A stretch of DNA of 64,000 nucleotides from Mallotus nudiflorus. Lineage: Eukaryota; Streptophyta; Magnoliopsida; Malpighiales; Euphorbiaceae. The DNA is taken from contig CANTUR010000043.1 of NCBI GenBank assembly GCA_947683625.1, forward strand, positions 806,001-870,000. The letters are read 5' to 3'. Position 1 is the stretch's first letter; every line of letters starts with the position of its first letter. The notes below the pieces were generated by a model. It had not been told where the DNA came from and made no database searches. It was given only the letters and a program-made list of their open reading frames with translations. The translations under genes and the position numbers were made by a program. Positions 11,490-21,877 of the stretch are shown one piece after another.

Positions 11490-12003
11490 ACAAATGTCTC
11501 ATTGGCACATCTCCAACTTTGTAATTTGATTGTTGAAGGATTAAAAACATTCGAGAGGCAAGGATCTCAGGAATAAAAGCCAAAAAGGCTTATTTTAAAT
11601 CAGGATTAGCAGTGCCTCCTAACAGATAAAATCTAGTAGACATATTTTGGAAATGTCTTTCTAGATCTTTTCTCTGTAGTGAACAGCATTTCATCTGGTA
11701 ATACTCCTTTCATGCAACTTCAAGATCATCATCCTATTTTCCTAAGAACTCATAATGCAAGAGTCCTAGAAAATCTTCTGGTGAAGTGGCATCCATCAAC
11801 TGGGTTCTAGCATAAGCATTCAAAGAAGCATACCAATTTGCCAGCTTTCCCACCATTTTTGCAAGAAATGTTTCAATAACAACCCTGATTTCTGCTCCAG
11901 GAATAAGCATTTGTCCAGCTATCCATGCTCTAAACTCCAGAAATCTATTCCTATATTGTGAAGGAGGAACATCATCCAGAGTAAAGTAATTTCTAGTATT
12001 TTT
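11490..12003 (-). pseudogene. Caulimovirid coat protein core, with in-frame stops
   Basis: The minus-strand frame joining the upstream acidic region to the zinc-knuckle ORF shows coat-core-like sequence (for example F-L-E-F-R-A-W-I-A-G and, later, S-P-E-D-F-L-G-L-L) but is interrupted by at least three stops, around 11740, 11718 and 11595. It is therefore not an ORF by itself. Order and composition support a coat core; the call rests on context more than on a strict motif. Confidence 0.6.
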
Positions 12004-12042
12004 TTGGAAATTTGTCTGTGGATTTGGCTGTGGTGTTTTGGA

Positions 12043-12600
12043 CTATTCTAATTCTTCTTCTGGATCATCAACTTCTTCAACTTGAGGTCCTCTAGAAGAT
12101 GTAGCATCATCAGCCATCATTTGGTAAGGTATTTCATAATATGAATCAAAGTCACTTTCTAAAGATTCAGAAGATGAACTTTCCTTTGAAACAGATCCAA
12201 TTGAAAAGTTGGGCATGACATTTTCAGCACATTTTTCCAAAAAGGAAGAGATAGGATTCATCATCATTAGAGGGTGTTCTGACTCTTTTGGTGATGAGGT
12301 TGGTGAGGTATTTTTGGGTAATGGTTCGTAGGGTGTTGTTTTAGGTTTCTCAGTTTGAGAGAAATGAACTGTTTTTCCTTTTTTTGCTGTTGTTTCATTA
12401 AAGGACTGTGTTTGAGAGGGGGTTTTTAATGAGGATTTAAATCCTTGAAAATTTGGAGGAATATTCAAGGGAGCTGTTGGTGTAAGAAATAAAGGTTGGG
12501 TGGAAGAGGTTGTGTATGGTGAACTGGGAATTGAATAAGGGCTGTACAAAAGACCCAAAGGATTTGGAGAGAAAGATTTTGAAGAGGTTTGTGAAGACAA
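12043..12600 (-). pseudogene. Caulimovirid polyprotein spacer between movement and coat regions
   Basis: 185 open codons rich in Ser, Pro and Thr in the first half and in Ser/Glu/Asp in the second, ending E-E-V-D-D-P-E-E-E-L-E. Low complexity, no fold predicted. The acidic end just before the coat core fits the acidic N-terminal extension of caulimovirid coat precursors. The overlapping frames at 12437-12704 are shadows, or the other side of a frameshift near 12600. Confidence 0.55.
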
Positions 12601-12959
12601 CTCTTCTTTCTTTCAAGTTGGTCAACTTGGGCTTTCAAGTTTAAAATTTCCGTTTCTTTCATTTGAATGCTATTCAATGTGCCTTTGTTGCTGATAATTC
12701 GCATAAGTTCTTAGTGCTTTATCTCTATCTGCCTTTGTAATTCTACATGAACTACTGTCATTCATTTTTCAAAGGCCTGGAACTTTTTTTCTGCCAACTT
12801 CATATGTTCAGCAACTCCATCAATCTTTCCTTCAATAAGCTTCAATTTTTGATTTTGAGCACAAGCATTCTGTGTCTGCCAGTTGACTACTGCTTCAGCC
12901 GGAGTTGTTTGTCTAGGTCTGCCATCTGCATCAACAATGTTTGATTCCAGGATAAAAGG

Positions 12960-14147
12960 CTACATGGTAATTTGGTTTTTTGTTTCTTTGGTTAAAAGAT
13001 GAAAGTCTGTGGGTTGGAATATACAGATTTGGGGTAAAGACTTTGGCTTTTGAATCTCGGCTAAGTTTTCTTTTCTTACCCATTTCAAAGCTTTTTTGTA
13101 ACATAGGAGAGGAGCTGACTTAGGTTTCGACTGGAAAGGAGGTATTTGAGGCTTGCAAGGTTCAGGAGGAATATTTTGAGTAGCTGGTGGTTTGTACCAA
13201 ACAGGAGGAGAATATGATACAAGATAATCATATTTTCCTGAAGGTTGTCCTAGAGTGCAGATGCTTGAATCTCCATCTTCATATCTTCTTCTGAATTCCT
13301 TTTCACTATATTTTCCTAGAGATTTCTTCTTTTTCTTTTTCTTCTCTTCATCATCAAAGTAGGATACAGTATAACAATCATCACAATCACAATAATCAAA
13401 ATAATAGTGACCATCACGCTTAAAAGCATAGACTGGTCTTCCAGAATTATCAGAAGAGGCTACAGGAATATTATCTTTTGGATCCCAAGGATTGATCATG
13501 AACTGTGTATTAAAAACTGTAGGAGTCTTTTGTTTTCTCCTAAAGATCATATCAACTGATCCATCAGATCTTTTGATATGCACTGGGTTTGTACCTTGAA
13601 TTGGCTCTACTGTCTCATGCAACTTCTCATAATTGGTGATCCATTTTTCTAGGAATAATTTTAACAAATCATTCCTAGAAAGTTGTTTAGGTGTGTGGAT
13701 ACACGTGGGAGTATTATGAGAGTTTGCTTTTATGAATAAAGCATCATTTTGGACACAGGGTAGTGATAGGTTGATAGCATGGTTTTGGAGATGGTAGACA
13801 ATTTGGTAATGAAGGGTGGCTACTTTGGCTGTGGAGATTTGTTCAACACCAAGGATCTGGAGTTGGACTTTTAAAGCTGTCAAGGCATGGGGATCAGAAA
13901 GGGTAAGATTATAATTTGGGAAAAATGTAAAGAATACTGAGCCAACATTTAAGGATGTCTCTACAGTCCCAATTACAGCATGTTGATATTGTTTATATCT
14001 ATAATCCAAAAGAGTGATCCTAGAGAAAATAGGTTGTCCTGCTCTGCCATGGTAGGAGAATCCTAACCTTATAGCTCCAAAGTGGATGTGAGTGTATCCC
14101 TGGTTAAGCCAAGTTCTTAGAAATTCTGGAGGAATTTCGAAGGTCAC
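12960..14147 (-). pseudogene. Caulimovirid movement protein (30K superfamily)
   Basis: 395 open codons, the longest frame in the window. The first ~200 residues read as a caulimovirid movement protein: R-L-G-F-S-Y-H-G-R-A-G, then I-G-T-V-E-T-S-L-N-V-G, then L-T-L-S-D-P-H-A-L, a layout seen in this family. The protein would line plasmodesmata with tubules and pass virus from cell to cell. The C-terminal half holds a Cys/Asp-rich patch (D-C-D-D-C-Y) and a long Lys run. The first Met is simply the first after an upstream stop; the original polyprotein began about 120 codons earlier, at 14506. Surprisingly intact compared with the coat core. Confidence 0.85.
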
Positions 14148-14296
14148 GAATTGTTCTGTCTGAGAGGCTGGTATATGGTGTTGATCAAAGTTGGAGGCTT
14201 GAACATATTCTTTTATAGAAGAAGTGGGTCAGTTTACAAGAGCTTTAAAAGATTGTTTCCAGTTTATTTTGGATTTTGAAAAGGCATCATAAGGGT

Positions 14297-14506
14297 TCAA
14301 CAGGGGAAACTTTGATTCTTCAATCTTTTGGTCTTCAGGAAGGTAAGTAAATTCATACAAGTAATCAGTCTTTTTCTGGGTGGTTTGGTTGATGGGGGGA
14401 GGGGGGGTGATAGGGTAACAGCAACAGACTTAGTTGGCACATACTTATAATCACATATTACAAAGGGAGTAAAAGACAGAACAGACGAGCTTTCTGGTTC
14501 TGTCAT
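14297..14506 (-). pseudogene. Start of caulimovirid ORF1
   Basis: 69 codons beginning M-T-E-P-E-S, with an ATG about 35 bp inside the inferred left end of the viral copy (read on the minus strand). Proline/serine-rich with no fold. It is separated from the movement-protein frame by stops and probably a frameshift at the G/C run near 14396-14407. The place at the 5' end of the coding region is the main evidence. Confidence 0.55.
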
Positions 14507-15502
14507 GTTTAAGAATTTCTTCTCTTTTAGTCTTCATATGAATTATAACAATTTACATTTATATTATTTCTAGAAATTAATCCAAAATCAACAAAATATA
14601 CAAAAATACTAATTTAGCTAATAAAATTAATTTATACTTTCTAATAATTAAAATAATCATTATACATGTTAATTAACTATAAGTATACCAAAAAATCAAT
14701 TAAAAATCAAATTACACAATTTTCTCTAAAATTCTTGTTTTTTTTTCACATATAACTTCCAAAAATTATAATATATTATCTATAACTAATTTTACAAGAT
14801 TTCCTTCACAAACATTACTCAAATAATGTATTGTATTTATTAAAAATATCCAAAATTTCAAACTCGGAATAGTAACCCAAACTAAAAATTTTAAAAATTA
14901 AAAATAAATCCAAAAAATATACAAAAATTATCGTAACATAGCTTTCAATCTCTACATCAACTTTCCTAAATAACGTCAAGCCTAAATCTCACTTAATTAA
15001 CCAAAAACTAACAAATGAATTTACCTCAATTTAGGACGATCCGGGATGTAATATCCCGTGTTTTTTTAAATATTTTAATACTGCATCAGGATATGCAGTG
15101 TTAATAATTTTATATATAATTATGATATTTTTACGAGTTGATATGTATTTAAAACTTATTTTAATTATTGTATATTATTTTAGGTGTTTTACGTAAAATT
15201 TTCCCGAGAATACTATTTTCGGAAAAATTTTCACGTAAATAATTTACTATTAATTATATTAAATAGATTTCCGGACTTGCATGAACTCATATATATTTTT
15301 TGAAGTACTAAATAACGTATATATGTGTATTTATTTATTTAATTAGGGTTTAATTAATTACCCTAATATTTTATTATTTATTAATTAGTTTTAATATTAT
15401 TTAATTATTTTTAAGTGTATTAAATTTTAAAATATTAAATTATATGTGTGTGGTGTATATTTAATGTGTGTGATTTTATATTATTTTAATATATAGTGTA
15501 AA

Positions 15503-15503
<1 letters not shown>

Positions 15504-15557
<54 letters not shown>
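15504..15557. repeat. (TA)n microsatellite at the likely TATA position of solo LTR 1
   Basis: A nearly pure TA run just before the GC-rich leader; comparable repeats sit at the same LTR position in other copies. Confidence 0.85.
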
Positions 15558-15559
<2 letters not shown>

Positions 15560-16773
15560 CAAAATCAAAATTTATAGCCAAATTACCATTTTGCCCCAAC
15601 TTCTTTTTCTCCTTCCCCGATGCACGCCCGATCACCAACCACCTTCTGCCATCCCGTTTCCTCACTGTCGGTGTGCCTCCCTGCATGCCACCTCCTTCCC
15701 TAGCCTTCCCCGTCGCCAACAACACCCTATTCCGTCGAGTTTTGGCCGGAATAAGCTTGGGAAGCCGAATTCTTTCTCACCGTCGATCACGACGTTTCCA
15801 GCCACCATTTTCGATACCGCCGATCTCTTTCTTCTCCTTGAGCTCCGGTGCGTGTGATTCCAAGCTTTGTTTCACTTAAAATGGTCTTGATTTGCTTAGG
15901 TTTCGATTTTGGTAATTCGGCCATTTTAGGGTTCTTGATTTTTTTGAATTTCGAATTGATTGATTCATGAAAAATTCCTTCACAAATGTTGTTCCCCTTA
16001 GCTTAATCTACATGTATGAATTTTTATGGAATTTTTGGAGATTACTTTGATTTTTGGGTATTTTTGAATATTTTAATATTATTTTCTAATTTTCGAAAAT
16101 TAATTAAATAAATTATGAAATTTTGTTTTATGATAATTATAGGTGTTGAAATGAATTATAGGATTTTATTTAGAATTTTTATGAATTTCTATGTATTTAT
16201 TTTGAATTTTATTAGTTTAGGTAATTTTGGAAAATTAGGGTTAATTGTGTTTTAAATTGAAATTAATTGATTAATTGAGTTTAATTATTAATATTATTGA
16301 TAAATATGTTGAGAAAATTAATTTTTGGATAATTATACTATTTTTGGTGAATTTTTGAAGTAATTATAGTATATTTATATATGTAGGGGTATTTTAGTAA
16401 TTTTACCCTAAATTGGCTAAAAATGTAATTTAATTGGTTTTAATAGTTATTTAAGGTATAAAAATGATTTCCATAAATTATTTAGTATTTTTGACTAATT
16501 AAAACTATTTTTTGTGAATTATTTTCAATTATATATATAATATACGATTTTACTAATAAAATGAGTTTTTATCGGTTTTTACAGTGTTTTAAGGTTAATT
16601 ATGTAATTTCTACGTATAAAACGTATTTCTATGTTATAAGGGTATTTTTGGTATTTTTGAAATTATTCTGTGATTGTGGACCCCGGTCGGTAGACTGTAG
16701 TTTGGAGTCCGACCAAGGGGTTGTGAATGTAATTTTGCGTTTATTTTTGAAGTGTGTTTCTTTGCAAGGTCGG

Positions 16774-16792
16774 CTCTACTCTTTGAGTAGAG
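16774..16792 (+). other. Perfect short hairpin in solo LTR 1
   Basis: CTCTACTC-TTT-GAGTAGAG: an 8 bp perfect stem with a 3 nt loop, directly after an acceptor-like TTTCTTTGCAAG. The same hairpin is at 35897-35915 (solo LTR 3) and, with a 4 nt loop, at 52765-52784 (solo LTR 6). Confidence 0.8.
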
Positions 16793-17530
16793 AGATGTCC
16801 GTTTTACAGGGGAGGTTCTGCCGAATTTTTGGTAGAATTCTCGTAAAACGTGATATTCGGTCGAACTCTAATTTCGATTCTGTGTTTAATATTCTAGATC
16901 GAGTTCTAGGATTTTCTGTTAGGTTTATTCTGATTTCTGTCATTATTGTTTGTTTAGTTGCGCCGAGACCGAGGCCTAGTGGACCAGGCCCGTCGGACCT
17001 ATCTCGAGGAGCGCACTAAGTATGAGTTACTATTTTATATATATATATGCTTTAGAATGCATGATTTTAGAATATATGTTTTATTTTGATTAAATATGCA
17101 AAAATAAAATGATTAGTATTTAAGTATATTTTTGGTTTATCTTTGGTTTATTTTTGGTATATATTAAATTATATGCATGTTTTATTAATGAATTATATTT
17201 AAAATGTTTTTAATTATATTTCTAGCTTAATTTATAATTTGATTGGATTTATTTGACGTATATATACTCGAAATATACCTGATTTATTTTTGGTATATTT
17301 CCAGTATATATATGTGGTTTATATTGTTATTTTATTTAAATTCATGCATCATTTATTTGTGAATAAATGTTTTATATTATTAATGAAGGAAATCAATAGA
17401 ACGTGCTACCTAGTGGGCAGCACTACGACCGAGTACGTACCGGTACACTTATAGCATTTAGGCTATATTACTAACCATTTGTGGATATTGATTGAATACG
17501 ATTATTTGATGTGTGAGATATGGTTTGGGG

Positions 17531-17630
17531 GTGTGATTGTTGGAGCTCGGTTGACCAAGTGTCTCGGGGCCAATCACACTGGCAATGAGACTGCTGGAGC
17601 TCGGTTGACTTAGTGTCTCGGGGCCAGTCT
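17531..17630 (+). other. Twin tandem stem-loops, solo LTR 1
   Basis: Stem A is GTGTGATTG / CAATCACAC (17531-17539 and 17571-17579). Stem B is AGACTG / CAGTCT (17588-17593 and 17625-17630). Both enclose nearly the same loop, containing GGAGCTCGGTTGAC and GTGTCTCGGGGC. Confidence 0.85.
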
Positions 17631-18625
17631 ACTGTCCAAATGGATCAAGTGATCATATTTTGGAATAAGTGAGAGCCTGTGTGGCTAGAGCGTTGTTTGA
17701 CACTGATTTGAGGTTGCGATTTTCTAGGGTTCTATTTGATCTTTCATAACCAGTGGTTTTTAGATAAAATATATATAAAATGATTTTACAGCATCTGTGT
17801 GTATTTGTCTGTATATATACATATTAGATATATACTGTTGATTGTATGCATGTATATATATTATAGTAATTCACTCAGTGAGGTCTGACTCCCCTCTATT
17901 GACCATTTTTCAGGAGAGTCATCATCTTCAAACCTCAGTAGCAGGACTGTATGCCGGATTTCTTCTGCCCCGATTTCTTTATGTAAACTTCTTTTATGAG
18001 TCTTGAGTTTTATTTTATGATCTAGACACTGCAGTAGTTATGGTTATTTCAGAGATTGGTGTATTGTATTTATATGAGATACGTAATTTAAGAATTTGAA
18101 CTGAAACTAGTATCAAAGGATTTATTTATATATGATATGAGAATTCGATTTAATTTCGTTTGACGGAATCATCATTCTGATATTTATGATTTTATTCCGC
18201 TGCATAATATTTTATTTAATTGTGTTGTTATCATTTCTATTGCATGTTTTATTTATTTTTTTAGGCTTGCTACAGGTTCCGGATTCGAAAGAATTCCCGT
18301 TTCCTAGCGCCGGTCATGGCCCCTGTTTTGGGTCGTGACACGGGAGGAGATCAAAGAAATTGAAGATAGATTATGGAGGCTTGAAAGATGAGGAATCCAA
18401 TGATATTGGAATCATGACCATCCGACGTCAGAATCATCAGTGGAGACCAAATGAAATTCGGCCAAAATAAGAGAAACGGAAAGAAAGAGGAGGTGGGGTT
18501 GCTGCCGTCAACCAGGGGAGGAGCTGGGTTGCTGCTCGGCATCTGCTGGTGGCGTAGAGATGATCAGATGAGCTAGAGGCACAATGCTGGCAGCGAAAAA
18601 CAGTGACAGAAAGAAGAAAAAGAAA

Positions 18626-18656
<31 letters not shown>

Positions 18657-18837
18657 GAAAAAGTGGTTTTGTCCTTTATATATATATATATATATCAACA
18701 CACTCAAATAATGTTTCCTCTCCCAAAAATAATAATATTAAAGTAAAAATAAAAACCATACACTACTAATAATAAAAATAATCATAATCAATCAAAAATA
18801 ATTTAACTTATTAATAATAACAATTCAAAATATTACA

Positions 18838-18850
18838 ATCTCCCCTCCTT
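18838..18850 (-). other. Chromovirus polypurine tract
   Basis: The minus strand reads AAGGAGGGGAGAT immediately before the LTR start TGTAATATTTTG. This is the plus-strand primer site and fixes the LTR edge and the orientation of the element. Confidence 0.85.
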
Positions 18851-18928
18851 AAAAAAAAATTCATCCTTGAATTTTAATAAACACAAGATAAAAAGTTTTT
18901 CACTGAAAAAAAAGATGAAGGTATGTCT

Positions 18929-19076
18929 CTCATATTACTGCCTCAACCTCCCATGTACAATCTTTAATAGTGTAATTGCTCCACGTCACCTTCACCATAA
19001 GAATGTCCTTAGTGCGAAGCTGACGAACTTGGCAATCCACAATTGCCATAGGATACTCCTCATATGATGGATCTTC
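18929..19076 (-). pseudogene. Chromodomain at the end of chromovirus pol
   Basis: The minus-strand frame ends with D-C-Q-V-R-Q-L-R-T-K-D-I, then V-K-V-T-W-S-N-Y-T, then C-T-W-E-V-E, the C-terminal chromodomain of Tekay/Del-type chromoviruses. This domain is thought to guide integration to heterochromatin. It is followed by a stop near 18930. It lies just before the polypurine tract, the expected place. Confidence 0.8.
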
Positions 19077-20400
19077 ACTAAGCTTTACTGTCTAAGGCTG
19101 TAGAACATGGGAAGGATTAGAAATATATTTCTTAACATAGATACATGGAACACCGGGTGGATTCGAGATAATTCAGGTGGTAACACCAATCTATAAGCCA
19201 CTTTTCCAACTCTTGAATGTATTTTAAATGGTTCAATATATCTTGGAGCTAGCTTACCTTCTTACCAAATCTCATCACCCCTTTCATTAGAGACACTTAC
19301 GAGAACACTATATCTCTAACTAAAAAGGTTACATCCTTTCACTTTGGGTCCGCATAACTCTTCTATCTACTGAAAGTTGTTTTTAACCTTTACTAGATGA
19401 TAAGGACTTTCTCTGAAGTCACTTGCACCAATTCTGGTCCAATCAGCTGTCTTTCTCTAATTTCCCAGAATAAAGGCAATATACACTTCCTACTATGTAA
19501 TGCTTTATATGGTGCCATCTCGATACCTGTATGATAACTATTATTATATACAAATTTAATTACTAGAAAGTGTAAATCCCATTGACCACCAAAGTCCATC
19601 ATATACATCCTCAACATATCCTCAAATGTTTGAATTGTCCTCTCTTACTGACCATCTATTTGAGGATGAAATATTATGCTGAAGTCACGTCTAATACCCA
19701 GAGTGTTTGCAATTCTTGATAAAATACTGAAGTAAAAGTGGCTCCTCTATCATATACTATACTTACTAGTATCCCATGGAGACACACAATTATGTTAATA
19801 TACAATCTTACTAATTTATCAGTGGAGTACATCTTCTTAATTAGCAAAAAAGTATATTGACTTAGTTAGCATGTCAACTATCAACTAAATAGCATCATAA
19901 CCTTTAATTGTACGAGGTAATCTAATCATAAAATTTCTAGCAATTATATCCCACTTCCATTCCAAGATAGGTAACTGCTACAACAATCTTGAAGGCCTCT
20001 AATGTTCTAACTTCACTTGCTAACAAATGAGACACTTAGATACAAATTCTGCAACATCATTCTTCATTCTATTCCACTAATATGTATCTTTCAAGTCATG
20101 ATACATCTTGGTAGAACCTAGATGGATATTGTAAGCAGAAAAATATGCCTCTTCTATAATATCTTTCCTCAGATCCTCCACATCTATCAAACATATCCTA
20201 GTGCCTAAGCATAATATGCCCTCACTGTCAAACATAAAGTCTATGGATTGACCTTATTGCACTTTAAACATAGTCTTTTGCAACTGCGGGTCCCTTCTTT
20301 GACTACTTTAACTCTATCAAAGTACACTAATCATACTCTAAAATGAGCTAAAAGATATCTTGGTTACTTTTAATTGCAACTCTTAATTAATCAGCTCCTA
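19077..20400 (-). pseudogene. Chromovirus integrase (degenerate)
   Basis: Broken minus-strand homology. Around 20030 is the end of the zinc-binding domain (F-V-S-K-C-L-I-C, with the CxxC). Then L-E-W-K-W-D-I-I and L-P-R-T-I-K-G-Y-D-A (about 19900-19970) match the start of the catalytic core. An open piece at 19393-19617 contains F-G-G-Q-W-D-L-H-F and S-Y-H-T-G-I-E-M-A-P-Y-K-A-L, the usual end of the core. Stops and small indels break the frame, so the enzyme is dead. The role in a live element is insertion of the cDNA. Confidence 0.8.
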
Positions 20401-21860
20401 CAACTTATGAATAATTGGCCCCCTTTTCATGTAAATATGAGCAAGACTACCCATTGACTTCCTACTCAAAGTATCAGCTACCACATTGGCATTCCCTGGA
20501 TGGTACAAAATAGAACAATCATAGTCCTTCAAAAGTTCCATCCATCTTCTTTGCCTCAAGTTCAAGTCTCTCTACTGAAAGATGTATTTTAAGCTCTTAT
20601 GATCGATGTATATTTCATAAGTTACACCATATAAGTAATGCCTCCAAATCTTCAACGTAAACACCATGGCTGCCATTTCCAAATCATGAGTAAAATAATT
20701 CTGCTTGTGTTTCTTTAACTATCTTGAAACATAAGCAACTACTATACCATCTTACATCCACAAACATCCCAATCCTACTTGGGAAGCATCACAGTACACC
20801 ATGTACCCTTTACTTCCATAGGGTAAAGTCAATACTAGAGCTGAAGTCAATATATCCTTGAGTAACTGAAAGTGTTTTCATATTTATTTATCCATACAAA
20901 CTTAGCACTCTTTTAGGTTAACCTTGTTAAAGGTGTGGTAATCTTGGAGAAATCTTTCATAAATCTCCTATAGTAGCAAGCTAAACCCTAAAAACTCCTT
21001 ACTTCCTTAACTATTATAGGTCTCGGCCACTCTGTAATAACTTCTATCTTCTTAGGATCAACTTGTATGCAAACTTTAGACACTACCTAGCCTAAAAATG
21101 CCATTTAATCTAACCAAAATTCACACTTGGAGAATTTAGCATACAACTGGTGCTCTCTCAAGGTCTACAACACCATTATTAAGTATGTAACATGCTCTAC
21201 TTCACTCTTAGAATACACCAATATTTCATCAATAAAGATTATCATAAATCAATCTAAGAATATCCTAAACACCAGATTCATCAAATTCATAAAAGTTGAT
21301 GGTGCATTAGTTAGTCCAAAGGACATCACTAAAAATTCATAATGGTCACATCTTGTCCAAAATGCTATCTTAGGTACATCTCCATTTCTTATCCTCAAAT
21401 GATGATACCCAGACCTCAATTTAATCTTGGAGAAACACTGAGCTCTTTAGCTGATTGAACAAATCATTAATCCTCAGAAGTGGATATTTGTTCTTGATGG
21501 TGACTTTATTTAATTATCTATAGTTAATCCAAAGTTAAAGACTATCATCTTTCTTCTTTCTAAACAACATTGTAACACCCTAAAGTGATGTACTGGGTCA
21601 GATAAAATCCTTATTAATAAACTCTTACAACTGCTTTTTAAGTTTTTGTAATTCAGTTAGTGCCATTCTATAGGGTGGCATAGAAATAGGATTTATACTA
21701 GGTACAACATCGATACAAAATTCTAATCCCTATCTGATGGCAATCCTGGTAGCTTTTGAGGAAAAACATCCAGAAATTTACATGTCACTAGCAAATTCTT
21801 AATTGCCCTCTTATCCACTTCTATATCTCTTACTATAACTAGATAGCCTTATCATACTCT
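20401..21860 (-). pseudogene. Chromovirus reverse transcriptase and RNase H (degenerate)
   Basis: On the minus strand, the RNase H-integrase linker Y-H-P-G-N-A-N-V-V-A-D-T-L-S-R-K-S is clear near 20465-20515. The catalytic RT box is at about 21225-21236, where the usual F-I-D-D is F-I-D-E, losing the second essential Asp. Adjacent I-L-V-Y-S-K is intact. The upstream fingers region and much of the RNase H are recognisable only in pieces. Several stops in all frames. Confidence 0.8.
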
Positions 21861-21877
21861 TTTAAGCATTTTCCTAG

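Larger units (their letters stand above)
7524..14540 (-). mobile_element. Endogenous caulimovirid (plant pararetrovirus), near unit length, defective
   Basis: About 7.0 kb, the size of a Caulimoviridae genome, lies between two LTR pieces that are continuous in the sister LTR. Minus-strand order: start of ORF1, movement protein, low-complexity spacer, coat protein with zinc knuckle, aspartic protease, reverse transcriptase, RNase H, a downstream second ORF, then a promoter/poly(A) region. There is no integrase and no LTR. Every module has stops or frameshifts, so the copy is dead. The presence of an ORF after RNase H recalls florendovirus-type or petuvirus-like relatives, but I do not assign a genus. 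No target duplication is visible, as expected for illegitimate integration. Confidence 0.9.
15047..18340 (+). mobile_element. Solo LTR 1 of the long-LTR gypsy family
   Basis: Starts TGTAATATCCCG and ends GGGTCGTGACA, with a perfect CGGGA duplication on both sides (15042-15046, 18341-18345). Length 3294 bp. It interrupts the chromovirus 3' LTR. Islands shared with the other five copies: ATATGCAGTGTTAATAA (15091-15107), a (TA)n tract (15504-15557), a GC-rich leader (15595-15850), a hairpin (16774-16792), a GAGACCGAGGCCTAGTGG-type block (about 16965), and twin stem-loops (17531-17630). There is no coding gene; the 152-codon frame at 16561 is not kept in the other copies. The orientation is inferred from shared motifs with the chromovirus LTR, whose direction is set by its primer site. 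Confidence 0.92.
5772..18837 (-). repeat. Chromovirus 3' LTR (about 2.75 kb) split by two insertions
   Basis: Segments 5772-7523, 14541-15046 and 18346-18837 align in order with the right-hand LTR. Examples are the TAATCCAAAATCAACAAA stretch at 14579-14596, matching 25709-25726, and the sequence around 15020 matching that around 30215. The ends are TGTCACGATC and AAAATATTACA. The interruptions are the caulimovirid (7524-14540) and a solo LTR with CGGGA duplication (15047-18340). Around 6400-6560 the LTR holds three tandem copies of a hairpin-like motif, tCCTCGA...TCGAGG. Confidence 0.88.

Noticed and set aside
16561..17019. 152-codon frame in solo LTR 1
   Set aside because: Not open at the matching place in solo LTRs 3 and 6; it spans the conserved non-coding hairpins.
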